64,000 nucleotides of DNA. Origin: Bordetella genomosp. 10 (GTDB taxonomy: Bacteria > Pseudomonadota > Gammaproteobacteria > Burkholderiales > Burkholderiaceae_B). Position numbers and translations under genes: made by a program. The notes under the pieces are model-generated. The model was not told the origin of the DNA and did no database searches. It saw only the letters and a list, made by a program, of their open reading frames with translations. This document shows positions 34,650-43,453 of this stretch, in pieces (positions within the stretch are counted from its first letter, which is position 1; every line of letters starts with the position of its first letter). The DNA lies in the NCBI RefSeq assembly GCF_002261225.1, contig NZ_NEVM01000002.1, positions 992,001 through 1,056,000 of the forward strand, written 5' to 3'.

Positions 34650-35267
34650 ATGAAATCAACGACGATTCCGCTCGCCGTCGCCGAGACGCGGCACGGCGAC
34701 GGTCCGGCCCGGCCCGCCGGCATTGCGCTCACCCGGCGCGAATGGCTGAAGGGAACGGGCGTGCTGTTCGGCACGCTGGCGCTGTCCTCCACGCTGGCCG
34801 CCTTCGCCCCCAGCCGGGCGTGGGCGCTGGCGCTCAAGCGCCTCGACACCCACCAGGGCGACGTGCTGCTGGCCTTGACCCGGCGCATTTATCCGCACGC
34901 GACGCTGGACGACGCGGTCTATGCGCTGGTGGTCAAGAGCCTGGACGAAAAGGCGGCCGCCGACCCCGCCGTGCAGACGCAGTTGGCGGAGGGCGTGCGC
35001 AAACTCGACGGCCTGGGGCAGGGCGACTGGCTCAAGCGGGCATCCGCGGACAAGGACCAGGACGCGGCCGCGATCGCCGGCACGCCGTTCTTCGAAACCG
35101 TGCGCTCGACCGCCGTGGTGGCGCTGTACGCCAATCCCCTGGCCTATGCGCATTTCGGCTATGGCGCCAACGCGGGCGACGGCGGCTACCTGCTCACGGG
35201 CTTCAACGACCTGGCCTGGCTCCCCGATCCGCCGCCGCAGGACAGCGGCCCGGTTCCGGCGAATTGA
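34650..35267 (+). CDS. Tat-exported gluconate-2-dehydrogenase-subunit-3-like protein
   Basis: A 205-residue protein with a Tat leader: R29-R30 in LTRREWLKGTGVLFGTLALSS, after an N-region of about 28 residues. The mature part (LALTRRIYPHATLDDAVYALVVKSLDEKA) and C-terminal YAHFGYGANAGDGGYLLTGFNDLAWLPDPP resemble the small subunit of membrane-associated GMC dehydrogenases such as gluconate 2-dehydrogenase. Small subunits of this type escort the flavoprotein through Tat. The GMC gene follows 16 bp downstream. No cytochrome subunit is adjacent. Confidence 0.8.
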   Translation: MKSTTIPLAVAETRHGDGPARPAGIALTRREWLKGTGVLFGTLALSSTLAAFAPSRAWALALKRLDTHQGDVLLALTRRIYPHATLDDAVYALVVKSLDEKAAADPAVQTQLAEGVRKLDGLGQGDWLKRASADKDQDAAAIAGTPFFETVRSTAVVALYANPLAYAHFGYGANAGDGGYLLTGFNDLAWLPDPPPQDSGPVPAN

Positions 35268-35283
35268 TTCGAGGAGAAAAGAC

Positions 35284-36882
35284 ATGTCAGAGACTGAACT
35301 GCAAGGCCAGCACGGCAAGACCTTCGCCCTGGACGACGACAAGGTGGTGGTCGTCATCGGCTCGGGCGCGGGCGGCGGCACCCTGGCCAACGAATTGGCG
35401 CAACAAGGCGTGGACGTGGTCATCCTGGAGGCCGGCAAGCTGCATACGCGCGCCGATTTCCTTACCGACGAATGGGGCTCCTTCCAGCAGCTTGCGTGGC
35501 TGGATCCGCGCCGGTCGTCGGGGTCCTATCAATTGGCCAAGGATTTTCCCAATCTGCCGGCCTGGATCTGCAAGACCGTCGGCGGAACGTCGGTGCACTG
35601 GGCCGGCGCCAGCCTGCGCATCCAGCCCTATGAGTTCAAGGCGCGCACCACCTATGGCGACGTTCCGGGCGCGACGCTGCTGGACTGGCCGCTGACGCGC
35701 GAGGAGCTCGACCCGTACTACGCGCGGGCGGAAAAGAAGCTGGGCGTGACCCGCACCAACGGCGCGCCGGGCCTGCCGGGCAACAACAACTTCAAGATCT
35801 TCCACGCCGGCGCGACCAGGATAGGCTACAAGCACGTCAACACGGGTCACATGGCCATCAACAGCGTGCCGCAGGACGACAGGGCCCATTGCTACCAGCG
35901 CGGCTTCTGTTTCCAGGGCTGTAGATTCGGCGCGAAGTGGTCCACGCTGTACACGGAGCTGCCGCGCGCCATCGCCACCGGACACGCGGAGCTGCGCACC
36001 GAGGCCCACGTGGCGCGCATCGAGCACGACGACCGGGGCCGCGTCAACGCCGTCGTCTATTACGACGCCCAGGGCAAGCTGCAAAGGCAGAAGGCGCGGG
36101 CGGTGGCGGTGGCCGGCAATTCGATCGAGACGCCGCGCCTGCTGCTGAACTCGCATTCGGCCAAGTTCCCGCGCGGCCTGGCGAATACGTCGGACCAGGT
36201 GGGACGCAATTACATGCGCCACACCACCGGCTCGGTGTACGCCACCTTCAAGGACAAGGTCGATATGTACAAGGGGACGGTCATGGCCGGCATCGTCGAG
36301 GACGAAGCCCGCCACGATCCCAAGCGCGGTTTCGCCGGCGGCTATCACCTGGAGACCATTTCGCTGGGCCTGCCGTTCTACGCGGCGTTTCTCAAGCCCG
36401 GCGCGTGGGGCGCGGATTTCACCCACGCGATGGACCAGTATGCCTACACCGCCGGCCTGTGGATCGTCGGCGAGGACATGCCGCGCGCGGACAATCGGGT
36501 GACGCTGGACAAGGAGTTGAAGGACCAGTACGGCCTGCCGGTGGCCAACGTCCATTTCGACGACCACGCCAACGACAATGCGATGCGCGAGCATGCCTTC
36601 AGGCAGTCCGAGGCGCTTTACAAGGCGGCCGGCGCCGTGGACGTGTACCGCGTGCCGCCGTATCCGTCGACGCACAACCTGGGCACCGCGCGGATGAGCG
36701 AGCGGCCGGAAGACGGGGTGGTCAACCGGCATGGGCAGGCGCACGACATTCCCAACCTGTTCGTGTCTGACGGCAGCCAGTTCACCACCGGCGCGGCGGA
36801 GAATCCGACGCTGACCATCGTCACGCTGGCGATGCGGCAGGCGGACTATATCGCCGGGCAGATGAAGCAGCGGGCGATCTGA
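35284..36882 (+). CDS. GMC-family FAD oxidoreductase (gluconate 2-dehydrogenase large-subunit type)
   Basis: A 532-residue flavoprotein. The FAD-binding Rossmann motif VVVIGSGAGGGTLANELA is at about residues 22-39, followed by VVILEAG. Midway, CYQRGFCFQGCRFGAKWS adds a Cys-rich stretch typical of gluconate/sorbitol dehydrogenase large subunits. The C-terminal catalytic region has STHNLGTARM (His) and GAAENPTLTIVTLAMR (Asn). Without its own signal it probably travels with the upstream Tat-tagged small subunit. It oxidises an alcohol or sugar; the electron acceptor is probably a cytochrome encoded elsewhere. Confidence 0.9.
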   Translation: MSETELQGQHGKTFALDDDKVVVVIGSGAGGGTLANELAQQGVDVVILEAGKLHTRADFLTDEWGSFQQLAWLDPRRSSGSYQLAKDFPNLPAWICKTVGGTSVHWAGASLRIQPYEFKARTTYGDVPGATLLDWPLTREELDPYYARAEKKLGVTRTNGAPGLPGNNNFKIFHAGATRIGYKHVNTGHMAINSVPQDDRAHCYQRGFCFQGCRFGAKWSTLYTELPRAIATGHAELRTEAHVARIEHDDRGRVNAVVYYDAQGKLQRQKARAVAVAGNSIETPRLLLNSHSAKFPRGLANTSDQVGRNYMRHTTGSVYATFKDKVDMYKGTVMAGIVEDEARHDPKRGFAGGYHLETISLGLPFYAAFLKPGAWGADFTHAMDQYAYTAGLWIVGEDMPRADNRVTLDKELKDQYGLPVANVHFDDHANDNAMREHAFRQSEALYKAAGAVDVYRVPPYPSTHNLGTARMSERPEDGVVNRHGQAHDIPNLFVSDGSQFTTGAAENPTLTIVTLAMRQADYIAGQMKQRAI

Positions 36883-36890
36883 GCGGGACC

Positions 36891-36927
36891 GCCAGGGCGG
36901 CCGGCCCCCGGACGCCGCCGCCCTGGC
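36891..36927 (+). terminator. Candidate hairpin terminator after the GMC gene
   Basis: Perfect 10-bp stem GCCAGGGCGG / CCGCCCTGGC with a 17-nt loop, 9 bp after the GMC stop, followed by TTATGATG and no long U-tract. Confidence 0.5.
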
Positions 36928-36987
36928 TTATGATGGCAGTCGACGCATGCCAGCCGGCATCGGCGTGCCCACTTCGAGGAGTGAAGC

Positions 36988-37338
36988 ATGTGCAAGATAT
37001 ACGTCAACACCGATCCCATACTTTATGAATCGCGCACCCGCTCCTTGCGCATCCACGGCGTGGTGACGACCGTGAGGCTGGAGAACCTGTTCTGGGACGT
37101 GCTGCAGGAGATCGCCGAGCGGGAAGGGCTGACCACCAATCAATTCGCCATCAAACTGCATGACGAGCTGCTGGCCCGCCATGGCGAGATGACGATGAGC
37201 TTCGCGTCCTTCCTGCGCGTCTGTTGCCTGCGCTACCTGTCGCTGGGGGCGGCGCGCGAACGCGGCGTGGAACGGGACGAGGCGCCCGTGCGCGAGGCGC
37301 CGCGGCATTTCCAGCCCATGGTCGTGCGCGCGGGCTGA
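36988..37338 (+). CDS. Ribbon-helix-helix domain protein
   Basis: A 116-residue protein whose first half (SLRIHGVVTTVRLENLFWDVLQEIAEREGLTTNQ) matches the ribbon-helix-helix DNA-binding family found in alpha- and betaproteobacteria (RHH_4 type): a short strand with R-G-x-x-T-T-x-R-L-E, then two helices. The C-terminal part (FLRVCCLRYLSLG) is short and not recognised. Probably a dimeric transcription factor with unknown targets. It stands alone between the GMC operon and the convergent lyase gene, with GAGGAG before the ATG. Confidence 0.8.
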   Translation: MCKIYVNTDPILYESRTRSLRIHGVVTTVRLENLFWDVLQEIAEREGLTTNQFAIKLHDELLARHGEMTMSFASFLRVCCLRYLSLGAARERGVERDEAPVREAPRHFQPMVVRAG

Positions 37339-37403
37339 CGCGGTGCGCGTGATGTAGGCGGCGGCCGCGTGGCGGCGCCCGCCGCCACGACGGATGCCGG
37401 GGT

Positions 37404-39065
37404 TCAGCGAGCCGGCTTGGCGCCCGACGCCACCAGGGTGTCGAAGTCCTTGTCCAGGCGCGCCAGGGCGTCGTCGATGTGCGCCCGGTGCGTCTTGATC
37501 CAGTCTTCCTGCAGCGCCAGGTTTTCGCGCGCCTCCTTCAACATGCGTTCCATCTCGGCCGGCTGCGGGCCGCCCGAGGTGGCGCGCGCCTTGACGATGG
37601 CCACCGGATCCAGCGACGCGCGGAATTCAGCCTCGCTCATGGGCAGTTCCTGCGGATACTTGCTGCCCTTGACGACTTCGGCATAGATGCGCTTGGCGTC
37701 GGCATAGGGGAAGTCCAGCGGCTTGATGTCGTGCTGCCGTGCATACTCGACCACGTCGGAGGCGAAATGATGGCCTTCGCGGAACGGCAGCTTGTACTTG
37801 CGCATGAGCAGGTCGGCCAATTCCTGGGACGCCGTCCAGTCGCTGTTCAATTCCTCCAGGGCGCGGTCGGGATTGATGACCAGCGCCTTGAGAATGCGGT
37901 CCCATTTCTTCAGCGCCTTGATGGCGGCATCGACCATGGCGGAATTCTGGGCCACGTCCTTGGGATCGGGCATGCCCGGCGTGATGTTGTGGGTCTGAAT
38001 GATGGGACCCATGGCCAGGGTGAGGGCGGTCGAGGCGTCGCTGCGGGTGGAGTTCAGCAGGCCCGGGTTGCGCTTCTGCGGCATCGCGCTGGACACGTAG
38101 GTGTTGCCGCCGCCTTCCTGCAGCAGGATCCACGGACGCGACTGCGCGTACTGCGTCATGATGTCCTCGATGAAATTGCCGGTGTGCAGCCCGATGGCGG
38201 TCACGATGGACGAGACTTCCACCGGCTCGTCCATGGACGACAACTGCGACGCGTCGTAGGCGTTGTCGACCAGCTTGGCGTATCCCAGATAGTCGGCCAT
38301 GCGCTTGCGATCCAGCGGCCAGCTCGTGCCGTTGAGCACCGTGGTGCCCATGGGCGAGCGGTCGACCCGCGCATAGGTTTCCCGGATGCGCTCGGCGTCG
38401 CGCTCCAGCGCGGCGGCGAAGCCCAGCAGGTAGTGGCCATAGCTGTTGGGCTGCGCGGCCACGCCGTTGGTGTAGTTGGGAACGATGGTGCCGACGTGCC
38501 GGGCCGCCAGGTCGACCAGGGTCTTGGACGTGGCGTGCAGTTGCTCGGCCAGGTCCAGCAGCTTGTCGCGCAGGATGGCGGAACGGTAGGTCGCGTGCAT
38601 GTCCTGGCTGGAGCGGCCGGCGTGCAGCAGCGTGACGTCCAGGCCGCCGGCCTTGATCAGCAGCGGTTCGAAGGTGATGACCGTGGACGGACGCTTGCCG
38701 CCGGGCTGGTTGCCGTCGTCGATGACCTTCTGCACCGCCGCGGCCAGGCGCGGCGCCATGGACTTGTCCAGCAGGCCTTCGTCGGTATTGATGACGGCGG
38801 TGGCCTTGTTGATTTCACCCAGCCAGAAGAATTCGTCGCGGACGGGCTTGGCGGGAGGCTTGGGCGCGGTCTTGTCGGTGCTCTTGTCCGCGGTTTTTTC
38901 AGCCGGCTTTTCGGCGGCCGTGCCGGCCGCCTGGTCCGCGGGCTTCGCGGCCTGCTCGGCGGCGGGCGGCGCGGGCGGCTCCACGGGCTTGATCTGCGCG
39001 GCGGACAGGCCGGGGGCACAGGCCACGGCGAGGCAGAAGTAAAGCGGGGATAGGCGGAGTCTCAT
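37404..39065 (-). CDS. Exported argininosuccinate-lyase-like protein
   Basis: A 553-residue fumarase/aspartase-superfamily protein. Its body matches argininosuccinate lyase: AGRSSQDMHATYRSAILRDKLLDLA (the GRSxND-like block), MGTTVLNGTSWPLDRKRMADYLG, and the superfamily signature SSAMPQKRNP at about residues 326-335. Unlike cytoplasmic ArgH, it has an N-terminal signal peptide (MRLRLSPLYFCLAVACAPGLSAAQ) and then about 70 residues of Pro/Ala/Lys/Glu-rich linker. The ATG at 39065 is chosen because it starts the signal peptide. This points to a periplasmic lyase acting on an imported amino acid derivative. It follows the CocE-like hydrolase gene on the same strand. Confidence 0.88.
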   Translation of the reverse strand: MRLRLSPLYFCLAVACAPGLSAAQIKPVEPPAPPAAEQAAKPADQAAGTAAEKPAEKTADKSTDKTAPKPPAKPVRDEFFWLGEINKATAVINTDEGLLDKSMAPRLAAAVQKVIDDGNQPGGKRPSTVITFEPLLIKAGGLDVTLLHAGRSSQDMHATYRSAILRDKLLDLAEQLHATSKTLVDLAARHVGTIVPNYTNGVAAQPNSYGHYLLGFAAALERDAERIRETYARVDRSPMGTTVLNGTSWPLDRKRMADYLGYAKLVDNAYDASQLSSMDEPVEVSSIVTAIGLHTGNFIEDIMTQYAQSRPWILLQEGGGNTYVSSAMPQKRNPGLLNSTRSDASTALTLAMGPIIQTHNITPGMPDPKDVAQNSAMVDAAIKALKKWDRILKALVINPDRALEELNSDWTASQELADLLMRKYKLPFREGHHFASDVVEYARQHDIKPLDFPYADAKRIYAEVVKGSKYPQELPMSEAEFRASLDPVAIVKARATSGGPQPAEMERMLKEARENLALQEDWIKTHRAHIDDALARLDKDFDTLVASGAKPAR

Positions 39066-39257
39066 GGCTGTCTCGTATTCTCGATTCTCGTTATGGCCCG
39101 GGCGGGGCTGCCCGGAAAGCGGGGCGGGAAACGCCCATTCTATCCAAGCATCGCGGAGACGGCGCTTTCGGCCTGTTCCCGCCTGTTCCGGCCTGTCGAA
39201 TGGCCGGGCCACGGCGTCGGTGGCGCCGCGCACCGCCGCGGCGGCACGCGGCCGCGG

Positions 39258-41102
39258 CTATGCCGCGCGCAGGGGCAAGGCAATGGACGACGCATGCCGT
39301 CCGCCCGTGCCCAGCGCCAGGCGCGGCGGACGCCCGTGCGGCACCTGGCCGCAATGGTCGGCGTCGTGGCCGGCGATCGATACGCGGATGCGGCTGCCGG
39401 CCGCGAAGCGCCATGCCGTCGGCAGCAGGGCCAGTTCGACCCGCTCGAATTGCCCTGGCGTCAGCGGCGCCGCGTCATCGCGGCGGAAGCTGCGGAACGG
39501 CCAGGTCGTGCGGTACCCGGACGGGCACGGCGTGACCTTGCGGTGCAGCAAGCGCAGGATGCCTTCGGTCACGTAGCGCTCGCGGCCGTCCGCCTCGATC
39601 TCCGTCAGGTAGACGTAGACGGCGGCGTCGGGCTCGCTGCTGGCGACCCACAGGTCGATCACCGGGTGGCCCGCCAGTTCGGCCGCCGCTTCCAGCGGCG
39701 CGGACGTGAAGCTGGCCATGCGGTCGGTGCGGCCTTGCCAGTCCGGGTAGTACTCGGTGCTGTTGATGGCGGCGATGCGCTCGTAGCGCGTGCCGGCGCC
39801 GGTGCCCAGCGAGAAATCGACCTGGTAGTCCTGCTGGGAAGTCTCGGCCGGCGCGGCGCCGGCCAGCTTCCCTTGCGGCGCCAGGTGCAGGCGCGTGGCG
39901 GCCTCATCGCCATGGGGCGGCCATTGCGTGGCGCCGCGCCATTGCTCGGCGTGCAGCGCGTAATAGTGGATGGGCGCCTCGTGCTGCAGGCCGGTGTCCA
40001 GGCCCAGCAGGTAATGGTCGAAGAAACGCAGCGTTTCGGCCAGCCAGGGCGCGTCGGCCATCTGCGCGGCGCGCCAGGGGGACACGTCGATGCGCGCGCC
40101 GTGGTCCCACGGGCCCAGCATCAGGTGGCGTGGATTCCCGTCCAGCGTCAGGTAGCGCGAGATCGCGCTGTTCATGTAGCCGGCGCCGTCCATCCAGCCG
40201 GAAACCGACAGCACGGCCACGTCCGGCGGGATCTGCGCCGCCAGGCTGTAGGGGCTGAAGGTGGCCGAACTGAAATTGGCGTCGTAGGGCAGGGGCTCTT
40301 CGCGGAAGCGGAATTCCGGCATGAATTCGGTCTGGCGGAAATTGCCCAGGTGCTCATGCACGGCTTGCTTCAGCAGCACGCCGTCGGGATCCTCGTCGAC
40401 GGGTTGCGGCCCGGCGAAGTCCGGATTCGCGTAGTAGACGAAGCGGTGCAGCATTTCGCGCCGGTCATGGTCCAGCGCGACCATCAGGTCGTCATAGCTT
40501 TGCGTCAACGCCTTGAGCTGGATGCCGCCGGGATAGTAGTTGTCCGTATAGGTGTCCCAGACCGAGAAGAGCGGCGCGATCGCCTTGAGCGCGGGATGGC
40601 GTGTCGCCGCCAGGAAATCCGATGCCGCGCCCAGGTAGGAAATCCCGGTGGCGCCGACCACGCCCGTCGACCAGGGCTGGGCGACGATCCAGTCGACCAC
40701 TTCACGGCTGTCCTCGCGTTCGCGGGGGGAGCGGAAGCTGTCGCGCGTGCCGAAGCTGGCGCCGGTGCCGCGCACGTCGATCACCACCACGGCATAGCCG
40801 CGCGGCACGAAATAGTCGCGCAGCTTGGCGGTGTTGGGCGCGCGTTCGCCGCTGCCGTCCGGCTTGAGGGCGAAGCGGCGGTAATAGGGGGTGAACAGCG
40901 TGATCGCGGGAAAGCGCGTGGCCGCCGTCTTGCCGTCGGCCGCCCGTGGAAGGTAGACGTCGATCGCCAGCCGGCAGCCGTCGCGCATGGTCAGGTAGCG
41001 CGAGGACGGTTCGGGGACGACGTAATCGACGGGCCGGCGTTCCGCGTAGGCTTGCGGCGGCACGGACCAGGCCTGGTCCTCGTTCTTGGCATAGGGGGGC
41101 AT
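39258..41102 (-). CDS. CocE/NonD family hydrolase
   Basis: A 614-residue alpha/beta hydrolase of the X-Pro dipeptidyl-peptidase/cocaine esterase family. The catalytic triad is visible: Ser145 in ATGISYLGAAS, Asp295 in SGWMDGAG and His324 in GPWDHGARI. VVVIDVRGTGAS near residue 105 provides the oxyanion region. A C-terminal jelly-roll domain (from about residue 370; ATRLHLAPQGKL, HPVIDLWVASSEPDA) is typical. No signal peptide is evident. It hydrolyses an ester or amide of unknown structure. It is divergent from a LysR gene and upstream of the exported lyase gene. Confidence 0.9.
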   Translation of the reverse strand: MPPYAKNEDQAWSVPPQAYAERRPVDYVVPEPSSRYLTMRDGCRLAIDVYLPRAADGKTAATRFPAITLFTPYYRRFALKPDGSGERAPNTAKLRDYFVPRGYAVVVIDVRGTGASFGTRDSFRSPREREDSREVVDWIVAQPWSTGVVGATGISYLGAASDFLAATRHPALKAIAPLFSVWDTYTDNYYPGGIQLKALTQSYDDLMVALDHDRREMLHRFVYYANPDFAGPQPVDEDPDGVLLKQAVHEHLGNFRQTEFMPEFRFREEPLPYDANFSSATFSPYSLAAQIPPDVAVLSVSGWMDGAGYMNSAISRYLTLDGNPRHLMLGPWDHGARIDVSPWRAAQMADAPWLAETLRFFDHYLLGLDTGLQHEAPIHYYALHAEQWRGATQWPPHGDEAATRLHLAPQGKLAGAAPAETSQQDYQVDFSLGTGAGTRYERIAAINSTEYYPDWQGRTDRMASFTSAPLEAAAELAGHPVIDLWVASSEPDAAVYVYLTEIEADGRERYVTEGILRLLHRKVTPCPSGYRTTWPFRSFRRDDAAPLTPGQFERVELALLPTAWRFAAGSRIRVSIAGHDADHCGQVPHGRPPRLALGTGGRHASSIALPLRAA

Positions 41103-41187
41103 GGCGAATCCTTGGGAGGTGCACGGAATATCGACGGCTATCTTAGAGAGCGGGGCGGCTTCCCGCCAATACTTGATGTGGATGCCG

Positions 41188-41311
41188 GCATAGGAAAATG
41201 CGATCCCGGATGCTGAATGCCAGGACGGCGTTCGATATAGGGAATTACACCGAGGCGCGCGCGAACCCGCCTTCATCTTCGCTAAGATGCCATCGGCCAA
41301 ATAGGATTTTC
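41188..41311. promoter_or_regulatory. Shared GCATAGGA / ATAGGATTTTC motifs upstream of CocE and LysR genes
   Basis: GCATAGGAAAAT occurs at 41188-41199 and ATAGGATTTTC at 41301-41311, the latter 2 bp before the LysR ATG. Both match the site at 43374-43394 upstream of the nearby Bug gene (GCATAGGA and ATAGGATTTTC exactly). Likely LysR binding sites, by inference. Confidence 0.5.
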
Positions 41312-41313
41312 TG

Positions 41314-42285
41314 ATGGATCTGCGTCAACTCAGGTATTTTGTCCGCATCGTCGAGCTCGAAAGCATCACCGCCGCCGCGGAAACGCTGCATATCGCGCAA
41401 CCGTCGCTCAGCCAGCACGTGGCCAATCTGGAAAAGGAGCTGGAAACGCCGCTGCTCCTGCGCGGTCCCGGCGGCGTGCGCGCCACCGAAGCCGGGAAAT
41501 TGCTGTACCGCCACGCCAAGGTCATGCTGCGGCAGGCGGAGGAAGCCAGGTCGGCCATCAAGCATGGACGCGATACGCCGTCGGGCCATGTGAAAGTAGG
41601 GTTGCCCACCAGCACCTCGCGCATACTGGCGCTGCCCTTGATCGAGGCCGTGGCCAGCCGGTATCCGGAGGTGGTGCTGGAAGTGGTGGAGGGCAGCAGC
41701 AGCGACCTGGCGACGGCGGTGTCCATGCACAGGCTGGACCTCTCCGTGGCGATGGACGCGCGGCCGCAGCCGGCGCGCATGACGATCGCGCCGCTGCTGA
41801 CCGAGGACCTGTTCCTGGTCGGGCCGCCGCTGGGCGTGGACGCCGTGACGCTGCGGCAGATGTCCGCGCTGCCGCTGGTATTGCCCAGCTTCCCGAATTC
41901 CATCCGGGTGTTGGCCGCGCGTACGTTCGCCGAAGAGGACCTGCCCTTGCGCCTGGTGGTGGAAACCAGCGCGGTGTCCGTCCTGTTGACGGTGGTGCGC
42001 GCCGGCAAGGGCTGGACCGTGCTGCCGTCCTCGGCATTGGTCGGGCCGGAGGCGCGCTCGGACAACATCGTCGCCACGCGCATCGCCAGCGCCGATTTCC
42101 GGCGCCGGGTCTCGGTGTGCATGTCGGTGTCGACGGAGAAAAGCGTGGCGTGCACGCACGTCCACCAGACGCTCATCGAGGTCGCTGCCGGCCTGGTGGC
42201 GCAAGGCTGCTGGACCGGCGTGCAATGGCAGGGGGAACGGCCGCTGCCGGCCATTCCGCCGGCCGAGCCGGTTCAATCGACCTGA
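41314..42285 (+). CDS. LysR-family transcriptional regulator
   Basis: A 323-residue LysR-type regulator with canonical start MDLRQLRYFVRIVELESITAAAETLHIAQPSLSQHVANLEKELE. The effector domain begins GHVKVGLPTSTSRILALPLIEAV near residue 91. It resembles the CynR/Nac-like branch that starts with MDLRQLRYF. It is divergent from the CocE-like gene and overlaps the convergent Bug gene by 13 bp. Identical motifs in its own promoter and in the Bug promoter suggest that it controls both. Confidence 0.93.
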   Translation: MDLRQLRYFVRIVELESITAAAETLHIAQPSLSQHVANLEKELETPLLLRGPGGVRATEAGKLLYRHAKVMLRQAEEARSAIKHGRDTPSGHVKVGLPTSTSRILALPLIEAVASRYPEVVLEVVEGSSSDLATAVSMHRLDLSVAMDARPQPARMTIAPLLTEDLFLVGPPLGVDAVTLRQMSALPLVLPSFPNSIRVLAARTFAEEDLPLRLVVETSAVSVLLTVVRAGKGWTVLPSSALVGPEARSDNIVATRIASADFRRRVSVCMSVSTEKSVACTHVHQTLIEVAAGLVAQGCWTGVQWQGERPLPAIPPAEPVQST

Positions 42286-43268
42286 ATGCCGTTCCTGGCG
42301 ATGAAATCGCCCCAGAAGCGCGCGTCCTGGTCCGCGCGGGTCCGCATCTGCTCGGCGCTGCCGTGCAGCGGCACGAAGTACAGGTCGCGCAGTTTCCTGT
42401 CGACGCCGGGGTCGGCGATGGCCGCCTGCACGGCGGCGTTCAGCTTGCCCACCACCGCCTGGTCCATGCCGGCGGGGCCGACCAGGGCGAACCAGCCCGG
42501 CATGGGCGGCACGTGCAAGCCGGCCTCTTGCAGCGTCGGGACGTTGGGCAGGTCGCTGGCGCGCTGGTCGGCCAGGACGGCCAGCGGGACCACGTTGCCG
42601 GCCTGGATCTGCGGCAGCGCCGAGCCCAGCACGCTGGTCATCAGGTCGACCTGGCCGCCGATCACCGCGTTCAGCGCCGGGCCGGAACCCTTGTACGGAA
42701 TGTGCTTGAGCTTGATGCCGGCGCCGCTGGCGATCAGCTCGGTGGAAAGATGCGTGGAATTGCCGGCCCCGGCGCTGGCGAACGTAATCGCGTTGGGCGC
42801 GGCCTTGGCGGCGGCGATCAGTTGCGGCAGCGTCTTGTAGGGGCTGTTCTTGCCGGCGACCAGCACGAAGGGCGTGTCGACGACGGGCGCGACGTAGGTA
42901 TAGTCCTTGTCCGCGTCATAAGGCAGGTTCTTGTACAGCTTGGGGTTGAAGCTCATCTGGGACACGCCGGCCAGCAGCAGGGTGTAGCCGTCGGGGGGCG
43001 ACTTCGCAACGTAGGACATCGCCACGATGCCGTTGGCGCCGGGCTTGTTCTCAACCACCACGGAGGCGCCCAGAGCGCTGCCCATCCTGTCGCTCAGCAA
43101 GCGCACGACCACGTCGCCGCCCGATCCCGCCGATTGGGGGACGATCAGCCGGATGGGATGATCCGGAAACCCGGCCGCCCGGGCCGCGGGCAAGGCCAGG
43201 GCGGCGGCGAGCAGGACGGTGCTGGCGAGGGCGGCGCGGCGGGCGCCGGACAAACGGAGACTGAACAT
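42273..43268 (-). CDS. TTT-family periplasmic substrate-binding protein (Bug)
   Basis: A 331-residue Bug receptor with Sec signal peptide (ending AARAAG) and the hallmark FPDHPIRLIVPQSAGSGGDVVVRLLSDRM, then VENKPGANGIVAMSYVA, ITFASAGAGNSTHLSTEL and HIPYKGSGPALNAVIGGQVDLM. As with other Bug genes here, no membrane components are adjacent. Its stop overlaps the end of the convergent LysR gene by 13 bp. A palindrome CTATGC-AC-GCATAG lies 106 bp upstream of the ATG. Confidence 0.92.
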   Translation of the reverse strand: MFSLRLSGARRAALASTVLLAAALALPAARAAGFPDHPIRLIVPQSAGSGGDVVVRLLSDRMGSALGASVVVENKPGANGIVAMSYVAKSPPDGYTLLLAGVSQMSFNPKLYKNLPYDADKDYTYVAPVVDTPFVLVAGKNSPYKTLPQLIAAAKAAPNAITFASAGAGNSTHLSTELIASGAGIKLKHIPYKGSGPALNAVIGGQVDLMTSVLGSALPQIQAGNVVPLAVLADQRASDLPNVPTLQEAGLHVPPMPGWFALVGPAGMDQAVVGKLNAAVQAAIADPGVDRKLRDLYFVPLHGSAEQMRTRADQDARFWGDFIARNGIQVD

Positions 43269-43373
43269 CGATTTCCCTTGAAGTGACGCGCCATGCGCGT
43301 TTCTTATGGCGCTGGTCCGCGCGGGCGGGGTCCATCGTAGGGAGAGCCGGACGCCAGGGCAAATATCGCTTTT

Positions 43374-43394
43374 CTATGCACGCATAGGATTTTC
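43374..43394. promoter_or_regulatory. Palindrome CTATGC-AC-GCATAG plus ATAGGATTTTC upstream of the Bug gene
   Basis: A perfect 6-bp inverted repeat with 2-bp spacer (43374-43387) merges into ATAGGATTTTC (43384-43394). The same 11-mer sits at 41301-41311 and GCATAGGA at 41188-41195, upstream of the LysR gene. A T-N11-A arrangement is present, as expected for LysR sites. Confidence 0.55.
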
Positions 43395-43453
43395 CTTTGT
43401 CGGTATTTACCCCGTGGTTCCCATATCTTGATCGAGGGGATTCAGAGAAGGTT

